Shown here piece after piece: positions 54,176-64,000 of a DNA stretch of 64,000 nucleotides (within the stretch, counting starts at the first letter, position 1; every line of letters starts with the position of its first letter). Source of the DNA: Crocodylus rhombifer (taxonomy: Eukaryota > Chordata > Crocodylia > Crocodylidae); the NCBI GenBank assembly GCA_038503035.1, contig JAVSML010024007.1, forward strand, positions 434,001-498,000. Reading direction: 5' to 3'. Under the pieces are notes generated by a model. It saw nothing but the letters and a program-made list of their open reading frames with translations. It was not told the origin of the DNA and searched no databases. The translations under genes and the position numbers were made by a program.

Positions 54176-55900
54176 AAACAATGTAGTTAGACCATTATAC
54201 TTGTATATTCAGCAACTCCTGAATGAAACACTACCAACAGAGCACCCAGAAGGAGTTGAGGTGCACTGGATGGGACAGCTGTTCTCTTCTTCTGTGAAAA
54301 AACCATAGGATACAAGACCAGGAAATATCAAGACTGGTTTGATGAAAATGACACTGAAATTCAAGGTCTCATCGGCAGGAAACAGAAAGCTTTCTATGCC
54401 TGGCAGAATAGTATTAACTCTGCCATTAAGAAAAATGCACACCAAGAAACAAAATCAGAGGTGCAGAGGAGAACATGAGAACTGAAGAATGAGAGGTAGA
54501 TTCAGAAATCAAAAGAAATCCAACATTTTGCTGACATCTGTAACATTCGTGGTTTCTTCAGTGCTACCAAAACTGTCTACAACCCTAGCACTCAAGGGCT
54601 TAATCTTCTAAGCTCAAAGAATGGACCAACACTCCTGAAAGACAGCCAGTCCATCAACGCTTCCTGGAAAGAACATTTCCAGGACCTTCTGAATCATGAT
54701 TTAATTATTGATGAAGATAAGATACAAGACTTTCCACAAAAAGAATCAGAGAAGACCTCGATTTGCCGCCTACGCTGGCAGAGGTCAGGAGTGCCATTGG
54801 GAAATGAAGTATAACAAGGCAGCCAGTGTTGATGGAATAGGTTCAGAGATTTTCAAAGGAGAAGGAGAGCAATTTACATGTCATCTTTATGTCCTCATCC
54901 TTAAGATCTGGAACAAGGAAAAAATCCCAGCCAACCTAAGGGATGGTTTGATTGTTACCATCTTCAAGAAAGAGGGCAAAGCTGATTGAAGAAACTATGG
55001 AGGCATCTCATTGTTGGCCACTACTGGGAAAGTCATCACCCATATCCTTGCTAACTGCCTTCTCTCACTTGCAGAAGAAATTCATCCAGAATCTCAAAGT
55101 GGCTTCAGGCCATCTTGAGGAATTGCAAACATGACCTTTACAGCATGTCAAATCCAGGAGAAGTGTCATAAGCAAAATTGACCTCTCTAAAGCCTTCAAT
55201 TCTGTAAACCATGAAGCCCTATGGAAAATCCTGTGCAAAATTGGCTGCCCAAACAAGTTCATCAGTGTTCTGAGACTTCTCTATGGCAACATGTCAGTAA
55301 GGGTTCTCAGCAATGGGAATCAAACAGAACCATTTGAGGTGAAAAGTGGAGTGAAGCAAGGTTGTGGTGTGGCTCCAAATTTGTTTTCCATCTTCATCTC
55401 CACCATAATACACCTCATGGACAGAAAGCTCCCACTTGAAATTGAAATTTTTTAAAGGATGGACAGACGACTCTTGAACCTCAACATACTCAAGTTCAAA
55501 ATGAATAACACAACATTCATAATGGAGATACAATATGAGGATGACAGTGCTGTCATTGCTCACTCTGAAGCGGACCTCCGAGCCATTCTTAATATATTCT
55601 TGAAAGTCTATGACAGTATTGGCCTAACTAAACATCAGGAAAGCACAAGTCCTTTACCAACCTGCTTCAAATGGAGAACCGCCCCCACCCCTCCCCCACT
55701 ATCCATTCAAATCAACAGAGAATTTCTGGACAACATGGATCACTTTGTCTATCTTGGAAGCTGTATTTCATCAACGCAGAAATACAACATCACTTGAAAT
55801 GTGCAAGTGAAGCCTTTGGGCGTCTGTGTAAAAGAGTCTTCTTAAATCATTACAACCTTGCTGAAATAAGGCAAGTAAATACATTATACAGGTATAGCTG
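54176..55900 (+). mobile_element. RTE-clade LINE relic (5' truncated)
   Basis: It starts right after the hAT flank with a linker region (YKTRKYQDWFDEND, KQKAFYAWQNS) and runs through the reverse transcriptase to YLGSCIS and LKCASEAFGRLCKRVF. The protein style is that of RTE/BovB-related elements and differs clearly from CR1. The endonuclease domain and the 3' tail are missing or unrecognised. This is the only RTE copy I can support in the window. Confidence 0.82.
54300..55850 (+). pseudogene. RTE reverse transcriptase relic
   Basis: The blocks in order are MKYNKAASVDGIGSEIFK (about 54806-54860), LILKIWNKEKIPANLRDGLI and TIFKKEGKAD (to 54987), an NYGGISLLATTGKVI-like stretch after a stop, IDLSKAFNSVNHEALWKIL (catalytic Asp kept, about 55180), VKSGVKQGCGVAPNLFSIFI, and QYEDDSAVIAHSEADL (about 55530) where the family has YADD, so the Ala is Glu. 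In-frame stops occur after VQRRT near 54475, after KAD at 54987-54989 and at 55453-55455, with frame changes between. Not functional. Confidence 0.82.
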
Positions 55901-58900
55901 GAAAACCACCATATTTACCATCTCCATCTTTTGTTCTGTTTTTAACTGACAGAGAATGACAAGAATTATAAAATCATATCTTGGTTTGTACCTTCCCAAA
56001 GTTTAATTGGGGCATGCCTGTAGAGTTGTAGGTGGGATGGGAGGCCCCCAGTATCAGCTCATCACAATAATTGTTATAAAACCGTAACTTGGCAGCAAAG
56101 TTTGGATCCAAATTTAAATCTTCTCCAGGTTTCAAGACTTAATAATTTGGGCCTATTTGTACTGAGAAATAGAGATGGTTGTCATCTATGTTCTATGAAA
56201 AACAATGTTTTGCCCTCTAGGAATGTTCTTTAAGATTATGTTTATACACCTCTGTAGTGAAGTGAAGAGTACCACCCAGGAAGAAGTCCACTTGCTCCAA
56301 CCACCCTCCCACCCAAAGCTGGCAATGCATTGTACCGACTGTGTATTGTCTTGGGACCATGAATAAGCAGCTCAGAGCAGCCCTGATTAAACACGCCCAT
56401 GCTATGCTCAAAGCCTTTCAGGCATAATCCTGAGTTGTCTAAACTGCCTAAGATGCAGGCCAAGATGTGAAAGGCTCTGCTCCTAGACATTTATTTTCTA
56501 GAAACTGGGTTGCATTCTCCAAAACCATCATTGAATTCACCACTTATCTGTTCAGCTTTGAAAACTCATTTGTGCTGGTCACTTAGGTGCTTGGAAAACT
56601 AACATCCTTTAAAGGCCGATGATTGACTTGGTTGCCTTCACATCTTATCATTTTCAGGCAACAGAGTCAGCAGTCAAAAAGTCAGTCAAACCAATAAAAA
56701 TTTACTATACAGCACTACAATCTCAAAGTAAATAAATCATTGCAATCTTTCACTTGACACATTGGCTTCATTAGGATCCAATTACAGCTCCTTTGCTTTT
56801 TATAAAAGTTTAAACAAGATCTTAGATACAAACTAATGAAAACATGAAAGGACAGAAGCTGATTCAATATAAGTGGATTATTAACAATAGTAACATCTAC
56901 TAGGGACAAAAATGAAACGATAATTTTGCTTTCCTTGCCTTCTGCCTTGCCGAGTCTGCAGTCTAGGTCAGCCATTTTGATAAGAATGGAATAGTAAAAG
57001 GTAAAAACATGACATTATAGCCAACCCCGCCCATTTTCCCTTTACACCCTATCTCCACAAATATTTATTTTAAAGACTTACTAAGAAAACACTAAAAAAA
57101 ATTTGTTCACTTTCCTAATGCTTTCCATGTCATCTTCAAACCAGTTCAGAAGGAAGAAGGAAAACAAATTCTCAAGGAACAAATAAAAGCCAATTTGCTG
57201 TGAATTGAAAAGTGGTTTTCGCACAATAAAACTTCACAGTGCAATGTAGGTGAATGTATCAGTTTATATTTAATTAAATATTGTCTTTGGCATTAGGCAG
57301 CATGCCTTGTTCTTATCCTTTTGTTGTCATTGTTTTACCCCATAATTAAACAATTACTGGGTAGATCACCCAAACAATTTGAAGTACATTAGTTATAATA
57401 TTGTAATAAATTATTGTCATATAAAGAAACAGGAGCATAGTGGAGATACTAACACATTGCACAAAAGGAAACCGATATTACTGCATTCGTATCGAAAGAG
57501 CAATAGTATGTTTTAGAATTTGCTTTTAATGGCCACCATACTTAATGGCCTGTCAGTATTTTCATTATAAACCCTGTTACTGAAGGGTTTGTAACTTATT
57601 TTAATCAGCACTATGCTGAAACTAGGCTTGTAGTTTTAGTTCAAATCTGCTAATTTGTAAAAAAGACACCAACTCATTGTATTTTCTCATAGTTTATTTG
57701 TTTGTTTTGCAGTTTCAAAATGTTTACGACTACCATTAAAACAATTAATCTTTAAAGTAAAGAAATGTTTTGTTTTTCTTAAAAAGCATAGCAAATGATC
57801 ATCTTCTACCTTGCCATTTAAACTTAAACAGTAATGACTTCTGAGCAATGGGTAGGCATATGCATGGATCCAGACATTCACTGGCATTGTTTGAGGTCAG
57901 TTTGAGCTATGTCAGTTTGTACAAACTAAAGATTTGTTTATCTCATCCTTTTCTTTTTTGTTTTCTTTTTAAAAATGTTATTAATAACTCCTTATGTTAT
58001 GTCACTGCTGCATTCTACATGCAGTATATTTAAGCAATAAAAACTGAAACTCAGGGCTTTTCAGGGGATTAACAGCCTCCTGGGAACTCATGACCCACAA
58101 CACTGGTGGGGGTCATTAAACCAAAGAAGTGCCTGACTCTGGGGTTGGTATTATTATGGGCTAAAAATGTATGACTGGGAGGGATGGAGGTATACTAAAT
58201 TTATTTTTCCTGTATGTGAATTTTCTTACTGAAACATGCACAGGTTATTCCCAGAAAAAGTGTCCATTTGAGCAGTAGATCATGCTGTCTGGATTTCTAT
58301 GCTGTCTGAATCTAATACAACATATTTAGTTTGGATTCAGTATCCAGAATATGAATATATAAATAGATTCAGTCACAAGTTAAAGGTGAAAAATTTTCAA
58401 GAACATGAGATTTTAAAGAGAAGAAATTAGTTTTTAGGACAAGGAGTTGTTGAAGAAGAGGATAGGCAAACTATACTCAACAGATGAGAAAGCAATGTGA
58501 AAATCCTGAAGCAAATCACATGAAAAAGACCAAGAATGAAGAAGCTAAAAGGGAGTGAAATTAAAATCTAACCAAAAATGTTTACAAGATAGTTAAACAC
58601 TGTTTTTTATGGCATTCCTTCTGGACTCATAGAAAATTACGATTGTTTAGAAATAGAGAACTGCTGGATGGAAATATTTCAAGTAAACCTTCCATTTTGT
58701 CCAAATGTTATGACTCCTCTTGATTTGGATACTTGGTTCCTTTTCAACATGATCCAGCTGGACAAATGCTATATATTTTTTGCCTATAATTGGAATAGCA
58801 CCTTTTCAAAGACAAGTAGAACTTAGAATTTTTTCTATAATGAATGGGATGCTATGGCTGACTTTGTAAAACAAGGGGTTGAACAAACTAAGCTATTAAG

Positions 58901-61900
58901 ATATGTTTTGCAAAGGATAAGCCAATTAGAGTATATCATTTTCTTTCTCCTCCTGTTTCATATGCATTGCTCCCAGCACTGTTCTTTCTGGCATGCAGGC
59001 ATTACTTTGTAATACTACTAATAATTTTGAAATGCATGTGAAATATACCAGCAGCAGTTTCTCAAGTGAGAAAAGTATTTAAGCATGTGTTTAAAATTTA
59101 GCACAATATATATGTGTGTGCATGTGTACATACATGCTTTAAAAAAAGGAGTCTTTCCTGAACTAGGGTTTTAATACATATATTATATTCAGAAATAATA
59201 TGGTTCTTCCGCACCCCCCCAAAAAAAAAAAANNNNNNNNNNAAAAATGTTAGTATTTTCCTTTAGCTCTCCATTACAGCACTTCATAAGAAGCTGTCCA
59301 TCAAAAGAAACCATTCTGTATCTGCAGTAAAAGATGTATATTGCTCATTCTTGGCCTTTTAAAGAGGTGTATATCTTTTGTTGAATTTATATTGTGATTT
59401 ATGGAATGTTTTCTGCAAACTTTAGTAAAATGTATCCACCTTCCTTCCATAACAATCAGATTCTCTCTGTAAACTATTCCGGGAAGTCAGTGAGGCATGA
59501 TATAACTCATCATGATTTGGTTTGGAACAAAACTGACTATTCATTCCATTCGCTGAATGGAAAGGTATTTTTATAGTGCAAGCCGGACAAAACATTATCA
59601 AAAGACACTGCTCTTTGAAAAGTAGCAGTTGTGTAAGGGTAAGAACATGCTTTCTTTACTTTAAACTGCCTAGACCTAGACTGGGAGCAGTGCATGCAGC
59701 AGTTTGCCACTGCCAGGAGCAGCATGTGCAGCCATTAGCCTCTCCCAGGAGCCATGTGGGGAACATGGTGTAAATAACTGGGACTGGGGTGAGTGGCTGG
59801 GCTTTCCCAGCCTGATACCGTGCTGTAAATGCTTATAGGTGTTTATGAAATTGGGTTAACCCATTCATAGATCAGGTTAGCCCAATCTCAATCAAAGACC
59901 ACATGCTAATTTTTGCAGGGCCCAGTCCATTATGATGTATTTACTTTACTTCAGCAATGTTGTCTACACAAATTTTCCTCGGTTGCCCTCTTTCTTTTTC
60001 TGTTCAATTTTACTTGAAATATTGTGTAGGTCAATCTAACCTGGCTCATAATGTGACCAAACAAACTCATTTTTATTTCCGATCAATGTTAAAATGGCTT
60101 TATTTTCCCCCGAACAGCAGTTACAAGCTTGGTCTCTCCTGGGTTGCTGTAAGTCCTATCTAGTTTAAAAATCCCAGGTGCAGTCATTTCTAGCATTTCT
60201 CTTTAATAACTATTTTCAAAGCCTCCCACTCTAAATGTAATGAATTTTTCTAAGTACATCCCATTTCTCCTACTTATACTTTGGCTCTTTTTAGCAATAA
60301 CTCACTTTAATAACTGTATCACCTTTTCTTTTAGCTGCTACCTAACCAGATTTTTCAGTTCTGTTTATCAGCTTGAAATATGCTCAGAACGTGAAGATCT
60401 ATTGTTGATTGTCATGCACCTTTTAAAATGCCAGTATCTTGGAGAAGATCAATAGATCAATCTTGCAGAGGATGAATTAGGGCTGTATCCTGCAAAGATT
60501 TATGTGTGCACTTATTTTTACTACTCTGAGAAGTCCAATTGACCATTGCAGTATAAAACGATAAGCACATGCATAAATAATTATAGGATTGAGGCCTCAC
60601 TTCCGAAACACCTAGAGGACAGACTGAAATCCCTGAGGAACCATAGGATATGCCAAATAACAAAAATTATATGTAACCAAAGCAGTTTGTACTGTGCTGT
60701 AAAAGACTGTTGAAACTGAGGGAGTGAAGGTGAGTGGGAGGCTGGGAAAAAGTTTTTGATCCTAACATTATTTTGAAGGTACTGTATGTAGAGATTGAAG
60801 TCCTTCTTTCAAATTTTTCATTGACAAGGACTTGAACCAAATGAGAGTGAGTCCCACGAAAAGAAAAGAAAATGCTGCTGAGCTTTTGGATTAGCTCCAT
60901 AGAGGAAGGTGGATTTACACAAGGTGAGGATACAACCTCACCATTTTCTAGTATAAAGAAATGTAAGTTGTTGCCTCTGTCTTCTGTCATGTTATTAAAC
61001 CACTAAATTATAGCTGCAAAATGGTTTTCATTTTCCCATTATTCTTTATTGTATTTTTCCCTAAAGCAATGCACTCTTGCTATATGCTTTCTTAACTCTG
61101 ACATATGTAATTGTCCTCTAAAAACATTTAAGTACTGAAAAGCCAAAACACAAAGGTGACTTCTGTGAGTTGAAATATGATTGGTTTCTGCTATGGAAAG
61201 CCATATCTGGGGGGGCAAGGGGACACACACACCCTATTTTTTTCGTATAAGTTGGTGTATTTAATGGGCAACAGAAATGAATCTTCTAAATGAGGAATTT
61301 GAATGATTCAATCTTCTTCTAATGCTTGGGGTAAATATTTAATATTTTGTTAATAATATAACAATCCATAAAAAACGTATTTTGTAATTAAAGTTTACAA
61401 GAGTTTGAGATTCATAATATTCTAAGTAACCTACTTGGTATACTCTTTAAGCAGTTTAAAGTTCTAAATTGACTGTCTGGTCAGGACACTAAATTGAAAG
61501 AAAAAGGGATTACATTTATGCTGTGTTTTTTTGTACCCTGGTTATTTATTTTCAGTATCAAATATCATGTGTATGAGGGAAAATAAATAAATTTTGATAT
61601 AAGAAATACAAATAAATGGATATCGAGTTGAATAAAAGAAGAAATGCTATACCTCTTCCCCATTATACATTGCAAATGCACAGGCATTCTTACAGGGGAG
61701 GAAAGGTGGTGGATCTTCCACTTTGGCTGAAGAAGTTCTTACTTGCACAAGAAATTTTTCATCCCAGAACAAATGCCTGTGAACTATGCTTGACTCCCCT
61801 CAGCAGTCAACAACTTCCCAAATCAAGCAGCAGCTGCCTCCTGCCCCGCTACAGGGATCATATCCCTGAAGCCAGAGCCCAGTCTTGGTTTGTGCATACC

Positions 61901-64000
61901 TGTCCATAGCCTAAGGGTGAAAAGCACCATACATATACTTCCTGAAGTATCACCCCAAAACCTCAGGTAAACTGGATTTTTAGGGCAGACAGAGAGTACA
62001 AGTTTAAAGAGGTTTATACTGCATTCAAATGTTGCTAGAGATGAAGCTGAAGGTAGTGGCAGGTGGATAGGAGCCAAATAGGGCTCTTGACACTTAAGGA
62101 CACAGGGAAAGTGACTGAGTTTTATCTGGATTATTTCATGCTAAAATTCTTAGCAGTTAAATATTGGTGGTGTTAAAATTATCATCCTTATATATTTCAG
62201 TGTATATATTAAATGGAATAGGACAGTTCCTACTTCACTATCAATTGACTCTAGCTATTCAAGAAGGTAACACTGTCATGGTTTATTTTTGGTTCATGTT
62301 TTGTGGTTCATGTTCAGTGGCTATACAGCACATAGAAGTCTTGCCCTTTGGACACAGAAAGGATGTTAAAAGTGTATACCTCTTTTTTGTGTTTGTACAT
62401 GCATGTCTGAGGAAGATATGAACACATCTACACATTTATATATAAGGAAAACTGTGAGTGCCAAATGTGGTATTGCGTGCCTCCAATATGTGGAGAATAA
62501 TTTCTAATGTAAGTGTCTAATATTGTATGGCCCTCTATCACTCCATTTTTTCACATACAGCATACACCTTCCCTCTCTCCCCCACCAAAAAATGAGCTCT
62601 GCAAAACTGTGGGGCGTGTATTAAGCAAGAAACCTGATTTTCTGCCCAGGATAGAAGCACCCTTCTTTCCTTCTTGCTCTACAGTGCAATAGCTGTGACA
62701 TTACTGTTCAGGTAGTTAAAGGAGTCAGTAGACTTAATGCCTCATTGTTCTTCACTTAAGAGATGTAAAGAATTGTCTCTCCTTGTTAATGGACTTAATG
62801 TTCCACCAATCAAGTTACGTTTCCTAGGGCAAATTCACTGTATGCTAGCTCTTCTCCCATTTCATAGCCTTTGGGACTCTTTCACACGTTTCAAAATCAT
62901 AGATCCACCCAAGAAGACTTGTCTTCAGCAGCAGCTAGTTAAGCTGGAATAGGAAAGTAAATCAGATGAAGATTAGGCTCTGTCCTTGCTCTCTGAGATA
63001 ATCTTTTAAAATTAATTTTGCCTTCCAAAAATAAAATGCATAATATATTCAGGGGTCTACTGTATGCAAGAAAATATGATCATTGGAAAATTTAACAATT
63101 TTTTCTTTTCTTTGGGTCCCTCTCCCCCACCCCTTTCTTAGCTGGAAAACAAGTACATAAAACCAAAAAGATCATTTCACCATTACAATAAAAAAGATTT
63201 TCTACAGTAATATTTTTGTAGTACCTCCAAGTGTATAAAATGCAGTGTTTCAAAACTGACTGTTTAAAATCTACACAGATCTCAGGCAGCTGAGAACCCT
63301 GACAATCAGTAAATGTTACCTGTACAGTTGCCACACTGTTCTCTACTGGGTATGAAGTCAATCTTCTCACCCAAATCTCAACTGCAAGATGCAATGTGTG
63401 ACAAGGTCCAAAGATGAAAGACAAAATGTTTCACACCAGAAAAGTACAATATTATGGAATTCAGTCAATACTGTTACCTAAGAGAGCAATCCCCCAGTAT
63501 TGTCTTAGTTAGAAGGAGCTACCCTATCACTTTAGGCATAGAACTCCAAATAAAATATTGTCCTGCCTACTTAATCTTTAATAGTAATTGAAATACAGTG
63601 CTGTAGTTCATGAATGGGGATTGGCAAGGATGTTTGTAGCAGCTTGCATCCTGCCTACTCAAATTATACTTGGCTCTAGCAGTGCTATTAATCAGTTGCT
63701 TTCAAAATCCCCCAAATTGACTTAATTTACACAAGTATGGCATGGGAAATATAAATTTTACTAGCTAGTAACGCATACAAAACCTGCAGTGTAAATGGAG
63801 GTCAGGAAAGTTCTGCCACCTAGAACCTATTACTCACTCTGTCATATATTTATGGTTGCAAACACAAGAAAAACACAAATATGAATCTTTAACAGAAATA
63901 ATATTTTCCTAAGATATATCTCCTAAGATTTAAGGGCTCCAGGAGTACTTCAATGCACAAGATATCTAATACTATCTGTAAAGGATGACAGTTTTACTGT
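55901..64000. other. No recognisable gene; assembly gap at 59233
   Basis: About 8 kb of AT-rich DNA with short unsupported frames on both strands. No LINE tail, hAT end or exon was recognised. A C-run and A-run precede the N gap near 59212-59232. Confidence 0.5.
59233..59242. other. Ten-N assembly gap inside an A run
   Basis: N bases replace sequence between A12 (59221-59232) and AAAAATG. The gap length is a placeholder and the true length is unknown. Confidence 0.99.

Noticed and set aside
58060..58160. Phrase recalling a Charlie-type hAT interior (CATGACCCACAACACTGG)
   Set aside because: No inverted termini or duplication could be found around it.

Overview
The window looks like vertebrate nuclear DNA from a sauropsid reptile, most likely a crocodilian, with a turtle as the alternative. 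It is AT-rich and has many CR1-type LINE copies ending in the ATTCTATG-type 3' tail, several hAT remnants, short palindromic DNA transposons with 3-bp target duplications, an RTE-clade LINE and CA/TA microsatellites. I found no intact protein-coding gene and no exon I would defend. It reads as a gene desert or a very large intron, and its interpretable content is a fossil record of mobile elements. The species call is an inference from repeat style only.

Layout. 1-620: LTR-like sequence. 3140-4120: an old minus-strand CR1 split by a ~450-bp insertion. 4708-4898: short palindromic element. 4955-7440: degenerate plus-strand CR1/L3-type LINE broken by an LTR with TG...CA ends and ATTAG duplications, itself broken near its left end by a small hAT with an 8-bp duplication. 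7.5-13.7 kb: nothing recognisable. 13762-16215: G-rich minisatellite region split by a well-preserved 1.6-kb CR1 flanked by a 12-bp duplication. 16595-17815: minus-strand CR1. 20795-21231: 3-bp-TSD palindromic element. 22575-23392: second LTR-like block. 25.5 kb: MIR-like SINE. 27500-29330: a repeat I cannot name (repeat A) fused to the 5' half of a minus-strand CR1, which keeps ORF1 esterase and ORF2 endonuclease motifs. 31870-32174: CR1 3' end. 33750-35010: second copy of repeat A carrying an 859-bp hAT. 35342-35557: palindromic element. 36768-36859: CA/TA microsatellite. 40505-40912: strongly palindromic 3-bp-TSD element. 43899-44690: inverted-repeat cluster. 47.0-47.9 kb: two Charlie-like hATs. 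48.36-48.49 kb: tRNA-Glu-like sequence fused to a CR1-like tail. 49386-51334: a ~2-kb DNA transposon candidate. 52755-53005: palindromic element. 53484-54167: hAT. 54176-55900: RTE LINE relic. 55.9-64 kb: nothing recognisable, plus a 10-N gap at 59233-59242.

Function. Every open frame with recognisable homology is a broken piece of LINE ORF1 or ORF2. The reverse transcriptase, endonuclease and esterase relics all carry stops, frameshifts or lost catalytic residues, so none should be active. The most useful content is structural: nested insertions with visible target duplications, a paralogous empty site that fixes the ends of one hAT, a related group of foldback elements of very different lengths, and a tRNA-Glu/CR1 chimera.
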